From: JACVRW01 sp963825345
GTDB lineage: Bacteria > Actinomycetota > Thermoleophilia > Solirubrobacterales > Thermoleophilaceae
Direction: 5' to 3'
Assembly: GCA_963825345.1 (NCBI GenBank)
Contig: CAWGSQ010000011.1
Coordinates: forward strand, 1-64,000
DNA length: 64,000 bases
Shown: positions 8,481 through 16,042 of the stretch, one piece after another
How positions within the stretch are numbered: the stretch's first letter is position 1
Layout: each line of letters begins with the position of its first letter
Notes under the pieces: model-generated
Seen by the model: the letters and a program-made list of their open reading frames with translations, nothing else
What the model was told of the DNA's origin: nothing
Database searches by the model: none
Position numbers and translations under genes: made by a program

Positions 8481-8972
8481 TCAGTCGGCGAGGGTGATCG
8501 TGAGGTCGCCGCTCCTGTCGTCGGCGATAAAGACGCCGCGGGTGTTGGCGTAGGGGCCGGTCCCGCCGGTGATGGCTCCGTGTGTGGTCGGGACGCCTGG
8601 TTTGCTGTTGGCCTGCAGGGTGAGGGTGCCGTCTCGCAGGTCGATGACGCCGGTGCAGGTCGTGGTCGATCGCAGGTAGTTGCGTGCCCCCTTGGTGGTG
8701 GTGCACGCCGCGTACAGCGTTCCGGCGACATTTCGCGAGCTGGCAGCCAGCGGATTGGTGAACACGATCACGTCGCCGGTTGAGTTGGCCCGCTGGCCGG
8801 CCTTCGTGTTACGTACGTGCTCGAACGTGGAGCCCTTGTCGAGCGTATTGAACGTCAGCGTGCTGGTGGCGGGGTCCTGTGCCGAGGCGCCGGATACCAG
8901 CAAGGCGACGATCCCTGCCAGCGCCAGCGCGGCGAGAACGAGGGCGGATGTCCGTCTGAGTGCGAGGTGCAT
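8481..8972 (-). CDS. Secreted dirigent/allene-oxide-cyclase-barrel-like protein
   Basis: 163 residues. A strong signal peptide (RRTSALVLAALALAGIVALL, cleavage near ASAQ at about residue 32) precedes an all-beta domain. The ending TTCTGVIDLRDGTLTLQ, then GAITGGTGPYANTRGVF, matches the strand-glycine-rich hairpin pattern of bacterial AOC-barrel/dirigent-like proteins. Two Cys residues (CTTTKG, TTCTG) could form a disulfide. The ribosome site AAAGGA stands five bases before ATG. The 16-base leader at 8974-8989 is identical to the one before the beta-helix gene at 12214. The promoter carries three operator boxes (9037-9093). Confidence 0.65.
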   Translation of the reverse strand: MHLALRRTSALVLAALALAGIVALLVSGASAQDPATSTLTFNTLDKGSTFEHVRNTKAGQRANSTGDVIVFTNPLAASSRNVAGTLYAACTTTKGARNYLRSTTTCTGVIDLRDGTLTLQANSKPGVPTTHGAITGGTGPYANTRGVFIADDRSGDLTITLAD

Positions 8973-8995
8973 GGCGTTCCTTTCGAGAGCTGTTC

Positions 8996-9093
8996 GGACC
9001 TCTCGAACCTAGGTCGGTGGACCCCGCGGGACATCGTTGCCAGCGCTGGACCCGGCTAGGTGCCAGCACCTGTCTTCGACCGGGTGTCAGCCC
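8996..9093 (-). promoter_or_regulatory. Three-box operator and promoter for the 8972 gene
   Basis: Read on the minus strand: distal box GGGCTGACAC (9084-9093), middle GTGCTGGCAC (9060-9069, within the perfect dyad AGGTGC-TG-GCACCT at 9058-9071) and proximal GCGCTGGCAA (9037-9046). Start-to-start spacings are 24 and 23 bases. After a 19-base gap starting CGATGT comes CCGACC and the -10 TAGGTT (9006-9011) within a 22-base block (8996-9017). The same boxes, spacings, gap and block occur at 11758-11855. The proximal box abuts the -35 position, as with response-regulator activators. Confidence 0.75.
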
Positions 9094-9734
9094 TGGTCTT
9101 GGGCTGCCCGGAGGTAGGCGACCACCGCGAGGACGCGCCGGTGGGAGTCTTGGCCCTCGGGCAGGTCGAGCTTCATGAGGACGCTGCGGACGTGGCCCTC
9201 CACGGTGCGCTCGGTGAGCACGAGCCGACGCGCGATCCCGTTGTTGGTCAGGCCCTCCGCCATCAGCGAGAGGACCTCGCGTTCGCGCTCGGTCAGGGCG
9301 CCGAGGTCGTCGGTGTCGCCGCCCACGAGCGATGCCACGACCTTCGGGTCCAGCGCCGAGCCGCCGGCGGCGACACGCTCGGCCGCCTCGAGAAACTCCG
9401 ACACGGCCAGCACCCGGTCCTTGAGCAGATATCCGAAGCCGCCCCGGGAAACGAGGCCGACGGCCCCGGCGGCCTCCACATGCTGGGAGAGCACGAGCAC
9501 GCCGACGTTCGGGTGGGTGTCGCGGATCCAGCCGGCCGCGCGGATCCCCTCGTCGCTGAACGACGGCGGCATCCGAACATCGACCACGGCGAGGTCGGGG
9601 TCGTGCTCGCTGACAGCGGCGCGGAGGCGATCGGCGTCGTCGACGGCGGCGATCACGTCGTGCCCGGCGTCCTCGAACAGCCGGCCGAGGCCCTCGCGGA
9701 GCAAGACCTGGTCTTCCGCGATCACCACTCGCAT
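9087..9734 (-). CDS. NarL/FixJ-family response regulator
   Basis: 215 residues. The receiver domain (1-120) starts MRVVIAEDQVLLREGLGRLF, with the acidic pair E7-D8 and the phospho-acceptor Asp in DLAVVDVRMPP, plus the Lys in YLLKDRVLAV. The C-terminal LuxR-type HTH (about 145-205) reads LTEREREVLSLMAEGLTNNG and LTERTVEGHVRSVL. The ATG at 9734 overlaps the kinase gene's end by 13 bases, implying translational coupling. Its likely targets are the paired GTGC-TG-GCAC dyads upstream of the 8972 and 11887 genes. The distal box of one set overlaps this gene's stop codon. Confidence 0.92.
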   Translation of the reverse strand: MRVVIAEDQVLLREGLGRLFEDAGHDVIAAVDDADRLRAAVSEHDPDLAVVDVRMPPSFSDEGIRAAGWIRDTHPNVGVLVLSQHVEAAGAVGLVSRGGFGYLLKDRVLAVSEFLEAAERVAAGGSALDPKVVASLVGGDTDDLGALTEREREVLSLMAEGLTNNGIARRLVLTERTVEGHVRSVLMKLDLPEGQDSHRRVLAVVAYLRAAQDQG

Positions 9735-11731
9735 GGCAGCTCCGCGGTGACCATCGTTCCCCGGCCCGACGGACTTTCGACGCTCAGCGTCCCGCCGAGG
9801 GCGGCCACGCGATCGCTCATGCCGGCCAGCCCGGAGCCCGCCGCCGGCAGGGCACCGCCCCTCCCGTCATCCTGGACGGAGAGGACGAGGCTGCCGTTCT
9901 GCCTCACGGCGCGGACGCTGACCTCGGAGGCGCCCGCGTGCTTGGCCACGTTTGCCAGTGCCTCGCTCGCGACGAAGTAGGCGGCGGTCTCCAGGCGGTC
10001 CTCGAAGCGCTCCTCGGTGGCCGAAACCCTGATCGGAAGCGGCGAGCGCGACGCGAGCTCGCGCAGTGCGGGCGAGAGCCCGTCGTCGAGGCCGGCCGGC
10101 CTGACTCCCCGGGCCAGCTCGCGCAACTCCTCGATCGCGACCAAGACTTCGTCGACCGTGGCGTTCAACTCATCCGCCGGGCGACTCGGCGCCGGGAGCT
10201 GGCCCTGGACGTGGCGTAGCGCCAGCCCGATCGAGACCAGCCGCTGCTGGGCCCCGTCGTGCAGGTCTCGCTCGAGCCTGCGTCGCTCCTCGTAGCCGGC
10301 CGTGACGATGCGCGCTCGCGACTCCTCCACCTCCGCCAGCCGGCGCCGTACCTCGACTCGCAGGCGGGCGATCTCGATCGCCAACCCTGCCGCCTCGACG
10401 ACGTTCTGGAGCAGGCCCGGGCGGTCCCCGAGGGACTCGTCGTGCACGACGGTCGCGAGTTGGAGAGCGCCTCGTCGCACGGGCGTGCATGCGCGTCCTC
10501 CGAGGCGCGACTCGTCCACGACGCGCCCGGCCGCGTCGACGTGGAGCTCCTCCCCGGGGAGCCAGAAGAACAGCTCCAGGGTCGGGTCGCCAAGCGCCTG
10601 CGCCAGGACGTCGCCGATCCCCTCCGGTGCCGTGCGCCCGGCTCGAAGCTCGTCGAGGAAACACTCGACCTTGCCCAGCCCTTCGTAGCGAGCTCGGTCG
10701 AAGCGCCTGTCCACCATCCGCTGGACCCATGATCGCAACGGCCCGAAGGCCAGCGCCACGGCCAGCGTCGCGGCAGCGGTCGGGAGCGTGGATCCCGAGC
10801 CGATCGCGACGCCCAGGGACAGGGAGACCGCCGCGAACGTCGCGGCCAGGCCGGCGGTCAGCACCGCGTAGGCGAGCGTGCGGCTGACGAGGCCGTCGAT
10901 CTCGTAGAGGCGGTAGCGCGTGATCGCGACCCCGATCGCAGCGGCTATCGCCGTCATCGTCACTACGAGCGCCACGGTTAGCGCCGGGCCCTCCTCGCCC
11001 GTGATGGCGATCTCGGCCAGGCAGACGATCACCGTCGCCGGAAGCAGGATCGCCGCGTAGGCGAGCCACTTGAGCTGGTAGCGCTCGACACCCGTCGCAC
11101 GGCGCAGTCTTGTCCGGATGGCGAGGGCGCCCGCCACGAGGCCGCCGAGGGCCCCGAGGCCGCTGAGCATGAGCGGGATGCCGATGATCGACTCGGACAG
11201 CTGGGGCAGCGGGCTCGAGACATGGGCGAACTCGTCGCTGTAGCGCTCGTCGGCCAGGAGCGAGAGCACGATCAGGACCGCAAACGACGCTGCCGCCGCG
11301 CCCGCGACCCGCCGCCAAGCCGGCGAGGGGAGCCGGCCGTCGGGGAACACGAAAGCGATCGCGGTGGGGCAGACGAACAGCAACGGCCACGCGCGCTCGG
11401 TGTGCAGCACCGCCCACTTGGCGCCGGGCAATGCGCCCGGCTCGGCGAGAACGGCATATTCCGCGTACGTGATGGCAACCGCGCTGGCGGCGAGCGCGAG
11501 CCCGTTCGCGAGCAGCAGCCAGCCGATCGGGTTGCCGCCACAGCGCGTGGCGAGCAGAAGCCCGACCGCGCTCGACGCGAGCGTCGCGATGCACCAGCCC
11601 GCGACGGTCAGCGCGTCGTCGCCAAGGTTGGAGGCAAGGCCCGCCAGCGTGACAGCGAACCCCAGACCGGCGAGCGTCAGGCAAACGGCCACCCAGGGCG
11701 CGATCCGCCGGGCTTGCATGCAACTGATCAT
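9722..11731 (-). CDS. Membrane sensor histidine kinase, NarL type
   Basis: 669 residues from the ATG at 11731; ATG 11719 is also possible. The N-terminal third has about eight hydrophobic helices (such as VAVCLTLAGLGFAVTLAGLA and YAILLPATVIVCLAE). A GAF-like region follows (about 390-460), then a coiled stretch and HisKA_3 dimerisation helix with the phospho-His in ERRRLERDLHDGAQQRL. The HATPase domain has N-box ASEALANVAKHAG and G boxes VQDDGRGG and GSGLAGM. It phosphorylates the overlapping response regulator. Its start is only 27 bases from an operator box, so autoregulation is plausible. Confidence 0.9.
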   Translation of the reverse strand: MISCMQARRIAPWVAVCLTLAGLGFAVTLAGLASNLGDDALTVAGWCIATLASSAVGLLLATRCGGNPIGWLLLANGLALAASAVAITYAEYAVLAEPGALPGAKWAVLHTERAWPLLFVCPTAIAFVFPDGRLPSPAWRRVAGAAAASFAVLIVLSLLADERYSDEFAHVSSPLPQLSESIIGIPLMLSGLGALGGLVAGALAIRTRLRRATGVERYQLKWLAYAAILLPATVIVCLAEIAITGEEGPALTVALVVTMTAIAAAIGVAITRYRLYEIDGLVSRTLAYAVLTAGLAATFAAVSLSLGVAIGSGSTLPTAAATLAVALAFGPLRSWVQRMVDRRFDRARYEGLGKVECFLDELRAGRTAPEGIGDVLAQALGDPTLELFFWLPGEELHVDAAGRVVDESRLGGRACTPVRRGALQLATVVHDESLGDRPGLLQNVVEAAGLAIEIARLRVEVRRRLAEVEESRARIVTAGYEERRRLERDLHDGAQQRLVSIGLALRHVQGQLPAPSRPADELNATVDEVLVAIEELRELARGVRPAGLDDGLSPALRELASRSPLPIRVSATEERFEDRLETAAYFVASEALANVAKHAGASEVSVRAVRQNGSLVLSVQDDGRGGALPAAGSGLAGMSDRVAALGGTLSVESPSGRGTMVTAELPCEW

Positions 11732-11757
11732 CTCCCTAACCGGGCTCCACCACAACC

Positions 11758-11855
11758 GTGCTGGCACTGCCTCGCGGTCAGGTGCTGGCACTCGTGCAGA
11801 TCACGTGCTCGCCGCGATGTGCGGCCACCCGCCCCGACCTACGTTCGAGAGGTCC
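11758..11855 (+). promoter_or_regulatory. Three-box operator and promoter for the 11887 operon
   Basis: Distal GTGCTGGCAC (11758-11767), middle GTGCTGGCAC (11782-11791) and proximal GTGCTCGCCG (11805-11814) are spaced 24 and 23 bases. A 19-base gap beginning CGATGT follows, then CCGACC and the -10 TACGTT (11840-11845) inside a block (11834-11855) that matches 8996-9017 at 21 of 22 bases. The predicted transcript start is about 11852, giving a leader of about 35 bases. The boxes also lie just upstream of the divergent kinase gene. Confidence 0.75.
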
Positions 11856-11886
11856 CGATTTTCGACACCCGAAAGGGAGCACCACC

Positions 11887-12183
11887 ATGGAAAGCACCGC
11901 AGGACACCCGTCAATCGACATCGCCTCCGAGCATCCGCGGCCCGGCCTGGCCCTCTTCCTGGCCGTGCTGTCTCTGCCAGGCTCGACGATCGCCTGGGAC
12001 CTGCCCTCCGGCGGCCTCTGGATCGGCCTGCCGCTCGGGATCGCGGCAATCGTGCTCGCCATACGAGCACGTCGCCAGCCGCTGACCCGCGCCGGCTCCC
12101 GGATGGCCATCGGCGCGATCGCCCTGGCGGCGCTGGCGATCGGCCAGATGGTCGTCTACACAATCGTCTCCGCCGTCGCCTAG
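11887..12183 (+). CDS. Small two-helix membrane protein
   Basis: 98 residues starting MESTAGHPSIDIASEHPRPG. Residues 23-40 and 44-62 are hydrophobic (ALFLAVLSLPGSTIAWDL; WIGLPLGIAAIVLAIRARRQ), and a further hydrophobic helix closes the protein (GAIALAALAIGQMVVYTIVS). The pattern resembles DUF4190-like small membrane proteins. AAAGGGAG lies eight bases before ATG. It is the first gene after the triple-box promoter, with the beta-helix gene 30 bases downstream, so it is probably part of the two-component regulon. Confidence 0.65.
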   Translation: MESTAGHPSIDIASEHPRPGLALFLAVLSLPGSTIAWDLPSGGLWIGLPLGIAAIVLAIRARRQPLTRAGSRMAIGAIALAALAIGQMVVYTIVSAVA

Positions 12184-12213
12184 CCCATCAAGTCCACTCT
12201 CGAAAGGAACGCG

Positions 12214-13365
12214 ATGAACACGGACATGAAGGTCAGGCGCACGCTAGGGGCGCTGCTCGCAGCGGCGGCCTTCTCGTTGGCATTCACGCTGGGCACTCAG
12301 GCAGCGCAGGCCGTCCCGGTCAGCTGCGGCGAGACGATCACCGCGGATACGACGCTCGACAGCGACCTGGTGGACTGCCCGAACAACGGCATCGTGATCG
12401 GCGCCGACCGCATCACCCTCGATCTGAACGGCCACACGGTCGACGGCAACGGCAAGCTGATTAAAAAGTGCCCTAAGAACGAGCCGTGCGACCTCGGGCT
12501 GGTCAACGACGGCCACGATGGCGTCACGGTGAGGAATGGATCGGTGCGCGAATTCGCGACCGGTGTGTTCGTCGGGAGGGCGCGGCAGAACCGCGTGCTC
12601 GGCATCGCCTCGTCAAGAAACGACTTCTTCGGGATCGTGCTGGCTGAGTCGGCCCGAAGCCTGGTCCGCGACAGCTCGGGAAGCAATAGCCCAGCTCCCG
12701 ACGGGGACGGGTTGGGCTTGTTCGCCTCCCATGACATCCGGATCCTCAACAACTCCTTCCGGCGCAACGCCCAGCTCGGCATCCACGTCGTCGATTCTCA
12801 CGACAACCTGATCAAGGGGAACCTGTTCTTCCGCAACGCCGATTTCGGAATCCTCATGGAGGGAGACCGCAACCAGGTGCGAGGCAACCGCTGTGTTCGT
12901 AACGGCACCTGCGTCATCGTCGCTCCCGGCAACCGAAACGTGATCGCCCGGAACCGCCTCTCGCGAGACGGGAGCGGCATCGGCATCGAGAAGGGCCGGG
13001 GCAACCTCGTCACCGGCAACGTCGTCGTTCGCGCTCGCAGGCAGGGTATCTATCTCGGGCTCAACGAGCCTGCCATCGGCGGCCTCGGCACCGTTGTCCG
13101 CGGAAATGTGGTCAGGGGGAGCGGCGCCGATGCATTCACGGTCAGGGAGGCAGACGACCGTAGCCTGCTCAGGGGCAACGTCGCCAGAGGGGCAGGAGAC
13201 GACGGCTTCGACATCGAGAACACCTCGACGAGGGTCACGCGCAACCGGGCCGTGCGCAACGCAGACCTCGGCATCGAGGCCGTGTTCGGTGTGATCGACG
13301 GCGGGGGGAACAAGGCCCGCGGCAACGGCAACGCCCTGCAGTGCTCGAACGTGTTTTGCCTGTAG
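12214..13365 (+). CDS. Secreted right-handed parallel beta-helix protein (NosD-like)
   Basis: 383 residues. The signal peptide (ALLAAAAFSLAFTLGTQAAQ) cleaves after about residue 33. The mature part opens CGETITADTTLDSDL, then ITLDLNGHTVDGNG, and runs through about ten PbH1/NosD-type repeats of 22-24 residues (e.g. NRVLGIASSRNDFFGIVLAE, VTGNVVVRARRQGIYLG), ending LQCSNVFCL. Such solenoids bind or process polysaccharide or act as surface proteins. No catalytic triad can be assigned. AAAGGA precedes ATG, in a 16-base leader (12197-12212) identical to that of the 8972 gene. Confidence 0.8.
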   Translation: MNTDMKVRRTLGALLAAAAFSLAFTLGTQAAQAVPVSCGETITADTTLDSDLVDCPNNGIVIGADRITLDLNGHTVDGNGKLIKKCPKNEPCDLGLVNDGHDGVTVRNGSVREFATGVFVGRARQNRVLGIASSRNDFFGIVLAESARSLVRDSSGSNSPAPDGDGLGLFASHDIRILNNSFRRNAQLGIHVVDSHDNLIKGNLFFRNADFGILMEGDRNQVRGNRCVRNGTCVIVAPGNRNVIARNRLSRDGSGIGIEKGRGNLVTGNVVVRARRQGIYLGLNEPAIGGLGTVVRGNVVRGSGADAFTVREADDRSLLRGNVARGAGDDGFDIENTSTRVTRNRAVRNADLGIEAVFGVIDGGGNKARGNGNALQCSNVFCL

Positions 13366-13409
13366 CGGCCAGCGCCGTCCACCCGCTCGTGGACGTGCCC
13401 GAGTCCGTA

Positions 13410-13519
13410 TTCAGTCCGGAAACTCCCGACAAACAGGGGCAAATGTCGGACAACTCAGTCCGCGTCGCCTCACCGCGAACCCTCTTTCAGAGCGGAAACC
13501 GGCGCCTATCCCCGTATCG
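13410..13519. other. Non-coding flank left of attachment copy 2
   Basis: No gene is evident between the beta-helix stop and the tRNA fragment. The 14-mer TTCAGTCCGGAAAC (13410-13423) repeats one found at 7334-7347 on the other side of the segment, and ACTCAGTCCG occurs again at about 13454. Short repeats near both ends of an integrated segment are what integrase arm-binding sites look like, but this is weak evidence. Confidence 0.35.
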
Positions 13520-13570
13520 GCGTCTGCTTGCCATGCAGAAGGTCGTGGGTTCGAATCCCATCAGCCGCTC
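13520..13570 (+). repeat. Attachment-type direct repeat, copy 2 (3' tRNA-Gly fragment)
   Basis: Fifty-one bases identical to 6987-7037, covering the anticodon arm, variable loop, T-arm and acceptor 3' strand of tRNA-Gly. There is no D-arm or 5' acceptor, so it cannot fold into a tRNA. A strong terminator follows at 13581. It closes the 6.5-kb segment that starts in tRNA-Gly and opens the 2.4-kb one to its right. Confidence 0.85.
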
Positions 13571-13580
13571 CTCGCGAAGG

Positions 13581-13600
13581 CCCCGCTACGGCGGGGTTTT
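13581..13600 (+). terminator. Rho-independent terminator after tRNA fragment
   Basis: Perfect stem CCCCGC-TACG-GCGGGG followed directly by TTTT. Ten bases after the tRNA-Gly 3' fragment, it looks like a tRNA gene's own terminator carried along with it. Confidence 0.8.
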
Positions 13601-13689
13601 CTGCGTCGTGGGCCGGCCGCCGATCACGCCGCGGAGACCGTCTCGAGTGCGTGGTGCCCGATGGTGCCCAATCAGCGGCGCCCACAGCC

Positions 13690-13704
13690 TCAAGTTGTAC
13701 TTGA
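13690..13704. repeat. Short inverted repeat
   Basis: TCAAGT-TGT-ACTTGA, a perfect 6-3-6 dyad 27 bases beyond the end of the AlbA_2 gene on the opposite strand. It may be a protein-binding site at the segment border or a weak terminator. No U-run follows on either strand. Confidence 0.35.
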
Positions 13705-13730
13705 AGGTTCAGACATAGACCCGCCGTGTC

Positions 13731-14818
13731 CTACTGCTCTGAGGCGCCCTCCCACCGGGGCATGCCGAACGCCCGGGCAAATTCGCGCTCGAACCGCCGC
13801 CCGAGCGCCGCAATCTCGTCGACGTCGGCTGGCACCGTGACCTCGCCAGCGACGTACTCGTCACGCCGATAGCCATGTCCGCCGCGGCCTCCGGCGTGAT
13901 CCTTGACCACGGCGTCCGGGGGCAGCCGAATCCACAGGTCGACCGCCGCTCGGCCGAACGCCTCCGCGGCGGCCAGCGACTCGAGCACGACCTGCAGCGT
14001 CGGCCGGATCACCGTCCTGCGCAGCTCCGGAGTTTCGACGAACAGGTTGTGCGGGTCGTTGAGCGAAACGCCGACGACGCCCGCAGAATCAACCACCGCC
14101 GCCGCCCTCTTCGCCGGCGGACCCGCGAGCGAGTCGACAGACTTCCGCGCGATCGCACCACGTTGGGCCCGCCGCCTTCGCTGATCGCCCACTCGGTGAA
14201 CTGAGGCGTGACCGTTAGCGGCGCGGCCCGGACGATCACGGTCGGCGCGTCGACTTCGCTGAGCAGGGTGGTCACGTCGGGCGCCTGGAGACCGAGCTGC
14301 ACGAGCAGTTCGCGGGCCAGGCATGCACGAGCGTCCTCTGCGGCGCGCTCGCCGCGGTGGGCGAGCTCAAGCAGGGTCCGATGGTCGTCGACGGGCTCCT
14401 TGCCCTTCGACGTCCGCACGTGCACGGCGCCGGTGCCGCGCACCACATGCGGCGCGTCGGTGGACTCGAATACGCGCACCACCGCGATCGTCTTGTCGTC
14501 GAGCTCGAACATGCCCGCTACGAAAGGTGGCAGCGGATCGCACTCCTGGCGCAGCACGGCGGCGAGGTGCGACTGCAGGTCGAGGTCGTGAGGCTTCTCG
14601 TAACCGTGGATCGTCCCGTCGTCCGCGACGCCCAGGAGCACCCAGCCGCCTAGCGTGTTCGCGAAGGACGCGATAGCCGCACCGAACTTCGGCGGGTCGG
14701 GCAGCTGGCGCTTGCGTTCGACGAGGAGATCCTCGCCGTGCTCGACGAGCTCGCGCAGCCGATCGGCGTCGAGGTCGGCGAGGGCGAGCCGGCGGATGCT
14801 TGGAAGCGCCATTGTCAC
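13731..14818 (-). CDS. AlbA_2/Schlafen-domain ATP-binding protein, frameshifted
   Basis: About 360 residues in two frames. The first frame (14818 to about 14160) starts MTMALPSIRRLALADLDADR and holds the AlbA_2 domain: EDLLVERKRQLPD, AAIASFANTLGGWVLLGVAD and DDGTIHGYEKP. The second frame (about 14160 to 13731) continues SVDSLAGPPAKRAAAVVDSA, then LNDPHNLFVETPEL, and ends RAFGMPRWEGASEQ. AlbA_2 domains occur in putative transcription regulators, Schlafen-like nucleases and several phage-defence proteins. It is second in an operon with the 15776 gene, inside the 2.4-kb tRNA-Gly-bounded segment. One indel near 14160 breaks it. Confidence 0.65.
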
Positions 14819-14883
14819 GATGCTACGAGGCTGTTCTGTTTGCGGCTGCTGGCCGGGCGCTTGGCAGACGGCGGTCCGGGGCC

Positions 14884-15776
14884 TTATCCGAGCGGGTGGG
14901 CCGCGCGTACAGCGGCGAGCGCGTCGATCAGCGGCTTGATCTGCTGTTGGAAGTAGTCGGGCTCCACGAACCGTGAGAGCACCTCGCCTACCAGGAGCAG
15001 CACCTCCTCGATGACGTGGATCGACCAGAGCACGTAATCAGCGCGGATCATCGGGTCCGGGTGTGGACCCGTAACCATCCGCCGCAGAGGCACCGTCAGA
15101 GCGTCGCGCGTGCCCGATCGGCGGGTATGGCCGATCCGGGACAGCACGTCGTAGATCTGGCGGCTCGCGTCGGCCATCGCGCCGACGTGCTCGATGCCAG
15201 GGAGCTCGAGCTGCGCGGCGATGGCCGACGCCCGGTCGGAGTTGCCTTCCGCAACGGCGCGCGCATGCTGCTCTCGCAGCATCGCCTCGAGCCCCTCGCG
15301 CATTTGCTCACTCGCCTGTCGCGTCTCCCAGGGGCGTACCCACTGCTCGTCCTCGAGCCAGCGGCGCAGGAGCTCATCGTCGTCGGCAACGGCCTGGAGT
15401 AGCCGGGTGGCCTCGTGGAGGGTGCGGCGGTCGGGATCGCCTCTGCCGCGTATCCCTCACCGAGCAGTGACAAGAGCGCGCGAGCGAGGCCGATGCAGCG
15501 CCCCGCGAGGATCCAGGAGGCCACTTGCCTGCTGTCGCCGGCCGGGTCGAGATCGGTGCGATCGCCGATTAGCCGATGCAGCTGCGCTAGCGCGTCGACG
15601 GCGATCCCGCCCGCTTCGAGGTGTGCGGCGATGCGCGGCGCGACGATCTGCTCTCGGCTCGCGTTCTGAAGGTCGGCCGCCTCACGCGCGGGGTCGAGCT
15701 CGGCGGACACCTCGCGCCACTGCACGACGGCGTGGAGGTCGTCGACAGTAGGCTGCTGCTCATCATCCGTGGTCAT
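14884..15776 (-). CDS. Helical protein of unknown function, frameshifted
   Basis: About 297 residues once a single indel near 15430 is corrected. It starts MTTDDEQQPTVDDLHAVVQW. The first half has GRCIGLARALLSLLGEGYAA, a hydrophobic helix typical of DUF5677/HEPN-like all-helical proteins. The second half, in the other frame, includes EQMREGLEAMLREQHARAVA and IRADYVLWSIHVIEEVLLLV. I cannot assign a family firmly. It is the first gene of a two-gene operon with the AlbA_2 gene 65 bases downstream. A perfect palindrome at 15809-15823 sits 33 bases before its ATG. Confidence 0.55.
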
Positions 15777-15808
15777 GGCATGAGTGTCGCGACGCCCGCG
15801 AGAGACAT

Positions 15809-15823
15809 GTGCAGCCGCTGCAC
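15809..15823. promoter_or_regulatory. Perfect palindrome upstream of the 15776 gene
   Basis: GTGCAGC-C-GCTGCAC, a 7-1-7 perfect dyad located 33-47 bases before the ATG of the helical-protein gene. That is the position expected for a repressor or autoregulator binding site. No regulator gene lies in this segment. Confidence 0.45.
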
Positions 15824-15963
15824 ACCGAATGGGCACCACACCGCCGCCGGTGCCCGTCTCCCCGGAAATCGACCTGAATCGAGCGGTGTCTGCGATAGGT
15901 ACTGTGGCACCCGCTTCCCCGCTCCCAGTGCGGCTTTGCGCCCGATGTGGACCCTCCCCCGGC

Positions 15964-16009
15964 CTGCTTGCCATGCAGAAGGTCGTGGGTTCGAATCCCA
16001 TCAGCCGCT
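15964..16009 (+). repeat. Attachment-type direct repeat, copy 3 (3' tRNA-Gly fragment)
   Basis: The 46-base core of the tRNA-Gly 3' half is repeated without a mismatch. It closes the 2.4-kb segment. The gene at 16043 starts only 33 bases later, so the ancestral order was probably tRNA-Gly followed at once by that gene. Confidence 0.85.
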
Positions 16010-16042
16010 TTGGAAAAGCATCGCCGTTGCAGGGGCCGGCTC

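Noticed and set aside
10489..10887. Plus-strand Arg-rich frame over the histidine kinase gene
   Set aside because: Low-complexity Arg/Pro/Ala product, antisense to conserved kinase domains.
13520..13570. Additional tRNA-Gly gene
   Set aside because: Lacks the 5' acceptor and D-arm, so it cannot form a cloverleaf; it is a 3' fragment left by integration. The same holds for 15964-16009.
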